Source: Henckelia pumila (taxonomy: Eukaryota; Streptophyta; Magnoliopsida; Lamiales; Gesneriaceae). From it: a DNA stretch of 64,000 nt. This document shows positions 11,158-23,816 of the stretch, piece by piece (within the stretch, counting starts at the first letter, position 1; each line of letters opens with the position of its first letter). Made by a program: the position numbers and the translations under genes. Where the stretch lies: positions 137,786,242 to 137,850,241 of the forward strand of contig NC_133123.1 of the NCBI RefSeq assembly GCF_033568475.1, read 5' to 3'. Under the pieces are notes generated by a model. The model ran no database searches. It was given only the letters and a program-made list of their open reading frames with translations, and was not told the origin of the DNA.

Positions 11158-11858
11158 ATTCCAAAAATATTATTTAACACACTTTTTTTTTTTACAATAT
11201 ATGCATGCATCACGTGCGAAGAGACACTAGTTATTTATTAAGTTCGAATGATAATAGTCATATTTAAAATATTCTGTAATTAAGTAAATAATTAAAACGT
11301 GGTTCTTTTAATAAACTGGAATAGTGGACAATATCAAAGGGCCAGAAGAAATCTTCAAAAATGTCATCGCTTAATAAATGGTACAAGTATTTAAAAGATT
11401 AATTAGTGCGGGTACGTAAAAAATGTTTATACTATATATCTAGCTATCTATGGATAATATATATACTTTAACAAACAAACAAGTTTAATTAAACTGTTGC
11501 GGGTACGTAAAAAATGTTTAGTTTTAGATCACATCGCTACCAAATTTAATTCCTAATCTATAGATCAATATACAGAAGCTTACCGCAAACCAATTGAGTA
11601 AATTAAACAACTTCTTTAATATTTAGAGGCCACGGGGGCATAGATTTAAAAACTTGGAGTTAATTTAAACAAAGTGCGCATGAAATTTATCCTTTTTTTC
11701 CCAAAAAAGAAAAGAAAAATGAATCTAATTAAGAATATATAGAGTTGATGATATTCACGCCCACAGTGATGGGTTCCAGGTTCACAAATGACGTTATATT
11801 TTGGGATAAATAAAGTTGAGTTTAAAGTTGTATTTTATGCTTTAATTTGCTTTTGTGG
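11158..11858. other. 5' flank of the WAT1-related gene
   Basis: AT-rich upstream region. A 23-bp phrase GCGGGTACGTAAAAAATGTTTA occurs twice, near 11408 and 11499. No gene is seen. Confidence 0.5.
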
Positions 11859-11859
11859 G

Positions 11860-11867
11860 TATAAAAG
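11860..11867 (+). promoter_or_regulatory. TATA box of the WAT1-related gene
   Basis: TATAAAAG lies 85 bp before the start codon at 11952, a normal plant spacing that would put transcription start near 11890-11900. Confidence 0.6.
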
Positions 11868-11951
11868 GGCAACACATTTATGCAACCATGGAATTCCATG
11901 CATTAGGATTGTTGTTCAAGAGTAATTTAATAACAAAGAGAGAAATTAATA

Positions 11952-14798
11952 ATGGGTTGCCTAAATTCGCCTTTTGTCAACAAGTTGAAGCCTTATCTGG
12001 CCATGGTTTCGCTGCAATTCGGCTACTCCGGAATGTACATAATCGCCCTCGTTGCGTTGAAGGGTGGATTCAGTCACTGGATCTTGGTCGTCTATCGTCA
12101 TGCAATTGCCACCCTAGTTTTTGCCCCATTCGCATGTTTTTTTGAAAGGTATGTATGTGCATATATTACTTCGAATGTTATATAATGATATTATATATAT
12201 TTTATTAGTTGGGTTTAATTTTAAGCAAGTATTTGTTTTTAGAGTCTCTGAGATTATGATATTTAGTGTGCTGTTATTTTTATTTTTATTTTTTGCAGAA
12301 AAACAAGGCCAAGAATGACAAAATCAATATTCTTGAAGATAGCTGTGCTTGCTTTCCTAGAGTAATGTCCTCCGACTTCTCATATGTTTTATCTAATAGT
12401 AGCTTGCGACAACAGTACACCTTTATATATTCTTTAATTTATTAAACAAGCATGATGACTTGCATAGACAATATTAAATTTTGCCTATAATATTTGTTTT
12501 AAGGAAAATAAATATTTTTACACTCTAATATGTCTCATTTTAAGTTTTTCAATTGTTAACGTGATATCGAATATGTCGGTATATATTTTTCGATATTATG
12601 TCAATAATTTTTCTACACCAACATTTCGAACACTACATTAGTATTTTTCAGTGTAACATTACCACATTAACAATCCCAAAAATAGGATTAAAAGCTTTAA
12701 AAAAAATCAAATATATATTTAAGTTATTTGATATAATACAAACAAACTTTGAACACGTAATAGACCAAAATAAAATGTACCACAAGGTGGTGGAAACAAT
12801 TATTTTCCACTATTAAATAATTTATTAATCATATATACGCGCAGATTAATGACACTTTCAATTTAATAATTTATTGACAGATAGTACTGTTTAACGTCGT
12901 TTGATGAGTGCCATTAAATTAAAGTAATTTTTTTGTAACTTGGCTGAACTGGGTTCATCGACTAAACGAAAAAAGGAAGAAAAAACACATACTTTTTCAT
13001 TTATAATTTATTCTAAAAAATACATAGAGAAAAACAAATTAGACTCGTTGTTTAATTTGTCTTCCGGTTCCATGTAATTTAATTCAAATATATTCCTTAG
13101 TTCGATGTATCATTCATTAATTTTCCGTTTATCGTTCTTACACTATATATTATATACTTGCAATATTATAATAATTAAATTAATTATTTTACTAAGCCTT
13201 GTGAATAATTAATTAATAGGCCCGTGCTGGACCAAAACTTGTATTATATGGGAATGCAGTATACGTCTGCTACATTTGCATCTGCCATTGTTAATGTTCT
13301 TCCTGCCTTCACTTTCATTCTGGCAGTAATCTTCAGGTACATATATCTCACCATTAACTTTAATGTAAACTGATATATCAATCTTGGTTACATAATGCTC
13401 AAATGATCATCAGATCATAAGCATTTAATGTTAATTTCTTTAATTATATGTTGTTTTTCAAATAATTGATTAATCTTGGTCACATAAGGCAAAGTTTTTG
13501 GTACTTTTCCTCAGGTTGGAGAAAATCAGCCTCAAGAAAACATACAGCTTAGCTAAAGTGATTGGTACATTGGCGACAGTCGCGGGAGCAATGATAATGA
13601 CACTCTACAAAGGCCCCATCGTCGACATTTTGTGGTACTCTCACGGCGGGAGCCACCATAAAGCCGCCGCCGCCGCCGTCTCTTCCGATCAGCATTGGAT
13701 CACTGGCACTATTATGGTGCTCTCGTGCATAATTGGCTGGTCTATATTCTTTATTTTGCAAGTGAGTTTTTTTTTTAATTATTTGTATGTTACTCTATAT
13801 TTTATGATTTTTTTTCTTGAAATTTAATGTAAATTTTATTTTTTCTAACAGAATAAAACATTGAAAGAATACCCAGCAGAACTATCTCTCGCATCTTTGA
13901 TATGTTTAATGGGGACAGTGGAAGGTGGAATAGTTGGTGCAATAATGGAACCACACAGGAGTGCTTGGGTTATTGGATTTGATTTAAGGCTTCTGGCGGC
14001 TACATATGCGGTGAGTTTCTTTTTATTTTACTTCGAGGTAGTGTTTGAGAGAACTTTTGGAAAACACTTCTCAGTTTTTTCTTAACAAAACTTCAAGTGC
14101 TTCCTAAAAGTTCTCCCAAACACTATCTGAATATCATTAATTTCCATAATATTTCTTATAACATTATTGCATTGGGACTTATTTTTGGACAAGAATTGAA
14201 GTCTCTGGATTGAGTGATAACACTATTGCATTGGGGCTTATTTAGTATTTATTTTGTTGACAAAAGGGCATAGTTTGCTCTGGAATCGCATACTACCTGC
14301 AAAGTGTAGTGAACAAAGCAAGGGGTCCGGTGTTCGTGACTGCATTTAGCCCTTTGAGCATGATCATCACCGCTGTCTTGGGAGCCATTATTTTGTCCGA
14401 GCAAGTTCACCTTGGAAGGTAAATGTAAACGATATTAAGATAGTATTTGCAACTTTTAAAAATAAATGATTACTAATTTTTTTCTTAACAAATAGTGTAA
14501 GAAAAAATCCATAATCAATGCGAGTTTTTTGACAATTAAGGCTAGTGAAGTGATTGATTAAATTTGGGTTTCATTCGTTTGAAAATGTAGCTTAATTGGA
14601 GCAGTTGTTATAGTATTTGGGCTTTACTCCGTGATATGGGGCAAAAGCAAAGAGAATGCAGCTTCCAAGGGATTAACGAGTGATATGGCCAAAGACCATG
14701 AACTGCCTGCGGGTGTTGACAACAAAAATCCAGTGATTCTGGATAAAGATATTGAAACTGGTGCAAATTCAAAGATTTTCTCGCTCCAAGATCCATGA
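11952..14798 (+). CDS. WAT1-related / nodulin MtN21-type EamA transporter
   Basis: Drug/metabolite-transporter superfamily protein with about ten membrane spans and two EamA repeats. The founding plant member, WAT1, exports auxin from the vacuole, but substrates of most relatives are unknown. Seven exons: 11952-12148, 12299-12361, 13220-13336, 13515-13761, 13852-14010, 14267-14418 and 14591-14798, giving 380 aa in frame. Typical family motifs are KPYLAMVSLQFGYSGMYII, VYRHAIATLVFAPFA, DQNLYYMGMQYTSATFASAI, GIAYYLQSVVNKARGPVFVT and FSPLSMIITAVLGAIILSE. The loop between the halves contains a short Ala run. The hydrophilic C-tail is encoded by the last exon, part of which is duplicated at 24817-24952. 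The start is the first ATG of the exon after a TATA box. Confidence 0.92.
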
Positions 14799-16990
14799 AA
14801 AAAAATAAAGATAATTTTGACATATTTTGTAACATATTACAATTTTTATTCAATAATCACGTCACTTTCTCAAGTTGTACCATACCACTTTTGAGATGTT
14901 TATGTATATTATAATGTAGAAGAATCAAGTTATTATTGTTTTTTGAATGATAAGAACAATTAGACATCGGCATATGCATACCTCATATTAATCATAGAAA
15001 ATAAATAAACTAATTAATTTAATTAAAAATATGTATCACATACTAAATAATTTTCAATTAATTTAGTAACACTTGTAACATAAAAATTAATCAACATGAA
15101 AAAAGTTATGTATATGCAAGCATTAGTTCCAACGAGCATTAGTTGTTATAATATGGGCCATTGTGACTGAAATGGATCCAATCCAAATATTACAAATTGG
15201 GCCTGGCCGCCATATCCAAACGCTAGATAACCCGCTAACGCTTCCATCGGTCGGTTACAGGATCCTCCCATTCTGGCTAATTGCTTTTGACTCCCTGTGT
15301 CAGGGGTGAAAATGTAATTCAGTTTTTAAGTACTCGTGGCTCACCATTTCTCTGTGGAATCGGAATTCCCCTTCTCCGCCGACATAATCGAGCGAGAGGT
15401 CAGTCCCATCCAACCCAACTTGTGCTATGGAGGGCATGGGATTCAGACGGCGAATGGTTCAATCCACGCTCTTTCCTCACAAAGAGAGCTCAGTCAAGGA
15501 AGCTGAGAATTGCGGTTTGATCCAATTCGAGGTTGGAAACGGGAATAAAGAAGAGGAGGTGAAGGAAGAGGCGGAGAAGGAGGAGCGTGGCCGCAGAGAT
15601 AAACCGTGGAAAACTAAGAAGAAGCCTAATCCTGAAACAAAAATGACGCCGCCGGGTTCTTCCATAAAGGTTTGTGGTGTACCTCGTACTTCAGTAATCG
15701 TTCGACTTGATCGGCACTTTTTTCTTGTTTTGATTTTTATGAAGAGCTTCTTGTTGTTACCCCGACGCGTTTAGGACGAAAGAATAATTCACTGTGAAGA
15801 TCAGGGAAGACAGTGGATCGAACCTTTCTTTTCCCTTTCAAAAAAGTCAATATCTTGGACTTGCGGATTAATAAGAAATAGGTTGCTGTAATCTTCTCAT
15901 TAGGTTTTAAAGTGTTGAACCTGTGGCTGACGAAGCAAGAACTAAATGCGAATAACTAAGTAAAATGTTATAGGATCCGTTTATTTTCGCAGCATCAAGA
16001 ATGTGGGTACTTGATGGTTTCGACCTCTATCTTTTCAAAAAATTATGATTTTTTTGTGCTGCTGCTCCTGGTAAATAATTTTTTGCTCAGCACGTGTACC
16101 AGGCTTGGTATTTTTGAGTTTGTGAACTTAGTAGACACTGTATCGAGTTAATTGTTGCTTGGAGTGCTTGTTTAGTCTTCTTAGTACTGCCGTTACTGGA
16201 ATTCTGTCTCTGGCACTCACTGAATTGATGTTTTGCTAACAGTATTTGTGTTTGAACAAGTTATATTAAAATGCTGATTCAGTAATTAAAGAATCCAGAA
16301 ATGATTGTAAATACAGCCAACTATAGAATTAGCATAAGCAAGTATTTGGCATCTGTTTTGCAAAATTTTTACCTGAATATATGGTGATAAATAAAATTAG
16401 TTGAAAAATTACACATAACTCAAGCAGTCTTGTTTCATCTTGCTCCCCTGTGCTTTGTGTTCAGGTTAAAAATATTAGTCAGGAGTCTTCAAGCAAACAG
16501 GTGGACTTTGATGATTCACCAATTACTATTAGTAAGTGAACACTTGTCAATCACATCTTACCATTTGTTTGATGATTGATCCTTGTCAAGCAATGGCCGG
16601 AATTATGTTACTTTTTTTGCTTCTCAATTTTTAATGTTACGGGATATTTAATTGGTGAAGAAACATGGATTAACTGGTATATGACACAATTGCCTTCTAA
16701 ATTTCTTGTAGGGTCAAGTTTTTTTGTGAAGGCATCTGAACAGGGGCAGAACAGGAAGCAACGAAACCAGCTGGTCCATGTTGATTCACCTGACCAAAAG
16801 GATGAATTATATCCGCGTTCAAGCTCATTTGCCAGTATGTTTTCTTAGCTCAGATTTTAACTTTGCAATGACATGTCAAAATGTGGTCTTGAAGAGGAAT
16901 TGTCAAAGAAAATCTTCTGAGAGGTTGCTCGATCAAGTAATGGTGATGATTATCCATTCTACTATGAGTAGCCATTGATGATATTAAGTT
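14671..16990. repeat. segmental duplication, left copy
   Basis: Matches 24817 to about 27108 in the same orientation. The block runs from GATTAACGAGTGATATGGCC inside the WAT1 last exon, through the intergenic region, across three 5' exons and two introns, to shortly after exon 3 (GTAATGGTGATGATTAT...CAGCCATTGAT). Both coding and intron parts are conserved, with small indels. Similarity stops in the third intron. Confidence 0.88.
14799..15426 (+). promoter_or_regulatory. WAT1 3' flank and promoter region of the exonuclease gene (left duplicate)
   Basis: Homologous to 24953-25545. It contains a TGGGCC (site II-like) motif near 15198. The copy in front of the ATAD5-like gene has about 60-70 extra bases at the position equivalent to 15203-15213, including two GCGGGAAA motifs; here they are absent. 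From about 15281 on the two copies align closely up to the ATG. Confidence 0.6.
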
Positions 16991-19900
16991 TTTGAATACA
17001 ATGGATTAGAGGGTCTGTCTAATTGAATTGCTCTATGCTTTTCACTTCCTCTGTGTAAGGGACTGATTGCGGGCTGCACAGTTTTATGTGGGCCCTAAAA
17101 TATGATATTATCATATTGTTTTTGGTCAAATGAATAAATTTAGGAATGATCTAGCTTATATGATTTCTAGAAGATCCAAGACAAAATATTTGCTTTCTGG
17201 TAATTTGATTTTTCCCTTTTGAATGGGTTTTTGGATAAGTAGATCTTTTTTGAAAATTTCTTCTGCTTCGGTTGTAATGGTCCTTTCAAAATATTAGTTT
17301 ACTGGGATTTGATCTCGAGCTTTTTCGAATTTGAAACTAGTGTTTTTCGATATGAGATTTCTTGAATTATGGGGAGTTAAATGATTCGAGTCAATCTAAT
17401 TGGAGACACGGCTATTGTTTCTTGCCATTGATCACTTGCTACTGTTCTTACTTCGGATTAGGAAGTTAATATTCAAAAAATGCACCTGGTTCCGTATTTA
17501 CACAGAACAGAGTTCTCCTTGTATCTGGACACGTGGTACATTTTCTCCCTCAATCACTTAGTTAGCTCTGATGGTTTCTATTACTTGTGGATTTTGATGC
17601 AGCTTGTAGTTCTGCAAGTGAGATATTAGTTGACGAGTCAACTTTACCGGGAGGCATCTCATCTAATCAGCAGGCTTCATCCAGGAATCAAGTACTGCTG
17701 GCTGATGATAACTTTGTTGGCAGCTCAATTCCCACATTGCATTTGAATGAAGAAACTGCAAATGGGAATATTCAGAATCAGCCCTTGATTTCACATGATT
17801 TAAACAAATCCATAATTTCAAAATCCGTCCCCGAGGGTTCTGTAAACGAGGAGACCGATGGACTTGTTTTGATACCCCGTCGTGTCAATTCTCATGCTCA
17901 GCCAAAGTATTTTCCTCCATATTTGTCTGCAGAAGCTGTTAGTAAAGCGATGGAGGCAAGTGTAAATCCAGGACATGTAGATATTTTATTATATTTGATT
18001 TGATTTGGTTGCAATATTCTCATTTTCTGTCATAATATTATTGCTTTTTCGATATGCAGAAAGGTGAATTATTGAAAGCTTTATTTCGTGTCAATGCTCA
18101 TAACAAACTTGAGGTGGGATCTCATAGCTTTTTTCTTTTCTTTTCACCCCCCCTTTTTTTTGTGCTTCTATGTATTTGATTGTTAGTGGTAAGTACTAAA
18201 CTCATTTTCTTTTAGGCCTACTGCAAGGTTGATGGAGTACCAACTGATGTTCTCATCAGTGGAGTGGTGGCTCAGAATAGAGCTGTAGGTGTTCTCTTGT
18301 TTGTTAACTGATTTTTCTGGATGCTTACTACATGCTTGCATTTATTTTCTTCCATAAGTTTTGCACTTTTAATCATCCATTTGATTTGGTGAATTTTGAT
18401 TCTTGTAGTTTGAAGGCGACATTGTAGCTATTGTCATTGATCCTCCTTCCTTGTGGCAAAAAATGAAAGGTTCAAATGAAACTCTCAATGAGAATGTTTG
18501 TCGAGCAAGTTGTTTGGAGCAAAGTGAAGCCCTCATGCTTTGTCGAGGTAGTTCGAAAGGAAAAAACAAATTAGAACAGGATTTTGAACACGTGTGTTCT
18601 AGTGATTACTTAGGTTTTTCCGAAGATGGTACTCGTTACGAGACTGGTTCTTCTTCTACAACAATGGCTGATAGTTGGTATGCGAATGGAGTGTTGGATA
18701 ATGGCTATCAGCCATCTATGCATGATTCTACCAAACCATACTACTTTGATGATGACAGCCTTGTGAATATTTGTGAGAAGTTGTGCTACTTGGTGAGTTT
18801 ATTTCCGTCAAGGCGGCCCACTGGTAGAGTTGTTGCCATCGTTGCAGGGTCTTCTCGACGGGATAGGATTGTTGGTTTTTTGAGTGTAAAGCAGTGGCTC
18901 TACAGCCGAGACATGAAAAGAAGGGACTCTAAGAAGTCCAGACATCAGTTTAATCTGAATCAAGGATATATTCTTCTGACACCAAACGATCCCAAATTTA
19001 CCAAAATGACCGTCCCTGTTGTAAATTTGCCTGTAAGCATCAAGAAACGATTGGAAGTGGGTGATTTGACAGTGGAGAATGACATAGTTGCAGCCAAAGT
19101 TGTTGATTGGGCTGAAGACCGTTATATTCCAGAAGCCTGTGTGATACAAAACTTTGGAAGGGGTAGTGATGTAGAAGCATTGATTGACGCAATTTTATTT
19201 GAAAATGCAGTCATTGCTTCTGAATTTTCCCCCAAAACACTTAAATGTCTTCCACATCTTCCTTTGGAGCTGCCCCCCAAAGAATTACAAAATAGAAGAG
19301 ACTTGAGAAATTTGTGTATTTTCACCATAGACCCAGATATGGCAAGTGATCTTGATGATGCACTATCCGTTGAAAGTTTGTCAAACGGTGATTTTAGGGT
19401 CGGGGTCCACATAGCCGATGTTTCGAATTTTGTTCTACCCGATACATCTTTAGACATTGATGCTCAAATCCAATCTACTAGTGTTTACTTGTTGCAACAT
19501 AAAATACCAATGCTTCCCCCAGTGCTTTCAGATAATTTAGCATCCCTGAAACCTGGAGTGGATAGGTATGCATTCTCTATTTTTTGGCGCATTAATTCAA
19601 TGGGTGAAGTTCTGGACCACTGGATCGATCGCACAATTATACGGTCTTGTTGCAAGCTCTCTTACGAGCATGCTCAGGAAATCATTGACGACACCTTTGA
19701 TGTTCAGGATTATAGTCACCACAGAAATCATTGGCCTGAATTGTACGGTCAATTCGAATGGTGTGATGTAAATAAATCTGTAAAAATCCTTAATGACCTT
19801 GCAAATACGTTGAAATTTAATAGGTTTAAGGGCGGGGCTCTGTCATTGGAAAGCCCAAAAATAATTTTCTTGTTCGATGGAGAAGGCATGCCATATGATA

Positions 19901-21596
19901 CTGTGCTCTCAGGGAGAAAGGACTCAAATTTTCTGGTGGAAGAGTTCATGTTGTTGGCCAATTCAACAGCTGCGGAAGTGATAACTAGAGCTTATCCATC
20001 TCATGCTTTACTTAGAAGGCATCCAGAACCTAACACGCGGAAACTTCAAGATTTTGAATCCTTTTGTTACAAACATGGTTTCACGTTGAATATTTCATCC
20101 TCTGTGGACCTTCATAGGTCGTTAGAGCATATAAGGCTGGAACTTAAGAATGACCGTGACTTGTTTAATATTTTGATTTCTTATGCCGCAAGGCCAATGC
20201 AGTTAGCTGAGTACTTTTGTACTGGAGATCCGAGATACTCTGTAACTCAATGGGGTCACTATGCGCTGGCTGTTCCGCGCTACACTCATTTCACTTCGCC
20301 ATTGCGTCGATATCCTGATATTGTGGTACATCGTATGCTGGCTGCAATTGTAGAGGCTGAAAGTATCTATTTGGAGGGTAAAAGAACGTTTGAAGACCCA
20401 GTTAGAAATGAAGTGTTAAGTCGATGCTTTACTGGTTTGTGCTTCAACGAACATGAAATTAGATCGGTTAAAGCTCAGGAAGCTCTATCCATTTCAGCCT
20501 CGAAGTTAAAACTTCCTTGTGCTGAAGCCCTTGCTGATGTGGCTGCTCATTGCAATGAGAGGAAGCTGGCTGCTAGACACGTGAAAGATGCAATGAATAA
20601 GCTCTATATGTGGTTATTTCTGAAAAAGAAAGAGGTCCGTACTTTTACTTTTTGGTTTTGGTTTATTAATTTTGTACTTGGTTCGGGCCGAGTAGTTTAG
20701 CACTTTTCTTTCTTTCTTTCTTGAAAAGATGCTTGGTGAACTCTACGATTAAGTGTTTAAATTTTCAAAATTGACCTTTTAGATTTACCAACACTTTTTT
20801 ACAATCTCTTTTGATGATCTTATGATGTTATGTTCTACTAAATTTCTGATCTGCTCACTAACCAGTCATAAAATCCTCTTGTGGAGGCTTATTCAGTTAA
20901 TTGGTTTGTAGTGTACTAGTGTATGCCTTAGATGATCTATTTATCTAGCCTTTGTCCCAAAACTTGGAGCATTTTTAGCATAATTTGGATATTCCCTTTC
21001 TGCAGATATTATATTCGGAGGCTAGAGTTTTGGGTCTTGGACCAAGGTTTATGTCTATATATATTTCCAAACTAGCAGTAAGTGTTTATTCTTGACTTGT
21101 TCCCCTTCTGAAATTATCAAATTTCTACGTTAAATAAAATATAAATTATCAAATTTCTACAACATGAGCATACAATTTTTGCTGACTGTCTGTTTTGATG
21201 CAGATTGAACGCCGCATATATTATGATGAAACCGAAGGTCTGACAGTAGAGTGGCTGGAATCAACCTCAACCTTGATACTCAGTCATTCCTTGCATAAAC
21301 GTTCAAACAGAAAAACTAGTCCAGGCAAGTGCAAGGTGCTTGAAGAAGTTGCTTTGCTGATAAATCCAACTGATTTGAAGCTGGAGTTGGATTTTCTGGG
21401 ACATCGGGGGGAAGAGCACGAAGACTCACAGGAAAATGAGTTAATTGGTCGCAATGTCCGACACGAGCCTGCTGTTTTTCCACTCACAGTGAATCTCCTT
21501 TCAAAAGTCCCCGTTGCTCTGCATGGTGTAGGTGGGGACGCTGGGCCCATCAATATCGTTGCTAGGCTGTATATAAGCTCATACTTCCATTTGTAG
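15427..21596 (+). CDS. DIS3L2/SOV-type 3'-5' exoribonuclease with an ATAD5-like N-terminus (chimera)
   Basis: RNase II/RNB-family exonuclease that degrades cytoplasmic mRNA independently of the exosome; Arabidopsis SOV and animal DIS3L2 are the known members. Nine exons: 15427-15669, 16465-16531, 16712-16834, 17603-17955, 18060-18113, 18216-18284, 18409-20634, 21006-21077 and 21204-21596, giving 1199 aa without a break. Residues from about 262 (EKGELLKALFRVNAHN, AYCKVDGVPTDVLI) form the cold-shock region. The RNB domain has the four catalytic aspartates D611, D617, D619 and D620 (IDPDMASDLDDALS), then GVHIADVSNFVLP, NFLVEEFMLLANSTAAEV and THFTSPLRRYPDIVVHR. An S1-like end (ARVLGLGPRFMSIYISKLA) follows. 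Residues 1 to about 144 come from exons duplicated from the ATAD5-like gene (VQSTLFPHKESSVK), and the usual Lys/Arg-rich SOV N-terminus is missing. Intron 4 (17956-18059) uses a GC donor. Catalysis looks intact; localisation may differ. Confidence 0.88.
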
Positions 21597-22272
21597 TTGC
21601 ATGACTTTAAATATGTCTTGGACAGTAGAAGATGGTACTACTACTGCATCCACGGTTACAAAGGAGCTCAAGTAGAAGCTTTAGGACGTTAAGAAATGAG
21701 ATATTGCCGATATTGGAGGCAATTTCATGAATGAGGGATGGTGTAAATGTGGGGGTTGTGTTTTGTTATAGCCGCATTGGTCACGGGGATGATGGGTTTA
21801 TTTTTATTGGCCGCTTCATCCAGTTTAACTTCTGTCTGCATCTCATTTCTGATCACAGCTTCTAGGTTCTAATCAGGTTTGATTACCCTGGCTGTAATAA
21901 TTTGACATTAACAACTTTTTTTGTCTCTCTTTGAAGTGTACAGTCAATCACTTTCTTGATCATCTTATCTTTTTACTGCCTTGGTTGGAGCATACGAACG
22001 CCAACTTTGAGCAAGTATGGTTAACCACTGGATATTATGGCGTTCTTCGTTTAGGTTGTGTTGGATTGGATGAATTTGACTTGTTTGGATTGTCAAATTC
22101 AAGTGAACTTTATTATTATTATTTTTTAATTTTGTAACAGTTATCGCAAGTTCTATGATAATTGTGGTAGATTTCTAATACACAGAAGATGGACGCTGTT
22201 TGAAATCTGGAACGTGTTTGTTATTGCATATGATTTGATCATCATGATGTTGCTTGATTTACATTTGTTTGA

Positions 22273-22320
<48 letters not shown>

Positions 22321-22349
22321 TTATTATTATTATTATTAAATGTATAGTC
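21597..22349. other. 3' flank of the exonuclease gene
   Basis: Probable 3' UTR followed by AT-rich DNA with a (TA)n run at about 22276-22316 and a short (TTA)n run. No gene is seen. Confidence 0.5.
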
Positions 22350-22352
22350 TTA

Positions 22353-23816
22353 GTAGTGTTTGGTAGACCTGGCCAAGGGCCTGGTTGGGCCCAGACCCGG
22401 CCCGTGGTCCCGGTTTTCCCTTTGAAAAACCGCCGACCCGCCGGGTTGAACGGTTCAACCCGGCGGGTCCGACCCTCCGGGTTCGTCGGGTTGACCCATC
22501 GGGTTTATCTTTTTAAAATATTATTTTAATTTTAAAGAATAATTTAAATAATATATATTTGATACCCATACATGGGTGAGATTTGAACCCAAAACCAAAT
22601 GAGTTTGGGATCTCATTCTTGCCACTAGGCCAAGTGTTGATTTGTTAATTGAATATATTTAAATAATATATATTTGATACCCACACATGGTTGAGATTTG
22701 AACCAAAAATCAAATGAGTTTGGGATCTAATTCTTGCCACTAAGCCAAGTGTTGATTAGTTAATTGAATGTGATTGAATATAAATAAATGTAATAACATT
22801 TTTTATACAAGATATTTAAATTTGAAATGTAATATATTTTTTATTGAGATAAATAGAGTTTTTAATTGAGATAGATAGAGTTTTTAATATAAGATGTTGA
22901 AATATAATATATATTTTTATTGAATAAATATAATAATTTTTTTATTGATATATATATAATTTTTAATGTAAGATGTGAAAAGTTGAAATGTAATATATTT
23001 TTTATTTAATAAATATAATATTTTTTTTTATTGAACTAGATAGAGTTTGTAATATACAACATTGAAAGTTGAAATGTCATATATTTTTTATTATAAATGT
23101 AATATTATAAGATGTTAAAAGTTGAAATATAATATATTTTTATTTAATACATATAATAGTTTTTTTATTGAGATAATTAAATATTTGATAGACTTTTTAA
23201 AGTTCAATTGTACAAATTTTTTTTTTTTTTTAAATAAAGGTCGACCCGAAACCGGAACCGCCGGTTAACCGGACCCGGACCCGGACCGGCGGTTCCGAGA
23301 CCCGAACCGAAACCGGCCACGGGCGGGCCGGTTAAGGGTCGGCCTATTGCCGACCCGGACCGGACCCGGCCCGTGGCCAGGTCTAGTGTTTGGTTCAATT
23401 GATAGGATTATTAAATGATTATTAAATGAATAATAAAAGAAATGATAAATAAATATTAGTAATTTGTGATGAAAATAGTATTGTGTTTGGTTTGATTTTT
23501 AGGAATAAGATTTTGAACTAGATTTTTAGGAATAAGATTAAATGATGGTTTATTTATTTTATTTTTTTTTTGCTAAAAATATTATTTATATTTTATTGGA
23601 TGTGTGATTTTTTAGGTTGGAGGAAAAGGGTAATTATGAAATTTATGCGTAGGATAAAAACAAGGATAAATAATATTAGGGTGGGGACCTACTATAACAC
23701 AACTTTATCTTTTTCTAGGTTAGATTAGTTTGTTTTAATAAAAAAAACCTACCATACAATGGATTACATAAAAAATCACACACAAACCTATTTTATCCAT
23801 TGTACCAAACACTGCC
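22353..23816. mobile_element. Tourist-like (PIF/Harbinger) MITE, split by a nested element
   Basis: Ends are GTAGTGTTTGGT... on the left and ...ACCAAACACTGCC on the right, flanked by the 3-bp duplication TTA (22350-22352 and 23817-23819). The MITE body is 23385-23816, with ATTGATAGGATTATTAAATG near the left end mirrored by CCATTGTACC near the right. Its left terminus is interrupted by a separate element (22365-23384). TIR sequence and TTA duplication are diagnostic for Tourist MITEs. Non-coding. Confidence 0.75.
22365..23384. mobile_element. nested GC-ended DNA element (hAT/MULE-like, non-autonomous)
   Basis: Starts AGACCTGGCCAAGGGCC and ends GGCCCGTGGCCAGGTCT, inverted copies of each other, in GC-rich terminal blocks full of CCGG/ACCCGG motifs. 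The flanks are perfect 10-bp direct repeats AGTGTTTGGT (22355-22364 and 23385-23394). The core is AT-rich and contains two direct copies of about 110 bp (AATAATATATATTTGATACCCA...CCAAGTGTTGATT) at about 22545-22655 and 22660-22770. No transposase. Termini resemble common plant elements with CCTGGCCA ends; the superfamily is uncertain because a 10-bp duplication is longer than the usual 8 bp of hAT. Confidence 0.78.

Noticed and set aside
15281-15520. Open frame overlapping the exonuclease start
   Set aside because: Another frame of the leader and exon 1; the duplicated copy at 25376-25639 has a similar frame only because the DNA is duplicated.
22254-22529. Open frame with Ile/Tyr repeats and a Pro/Arg-rich end
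   Set aside because: It reads through a (TA)n run into the GC-rich terminus of a transposon.
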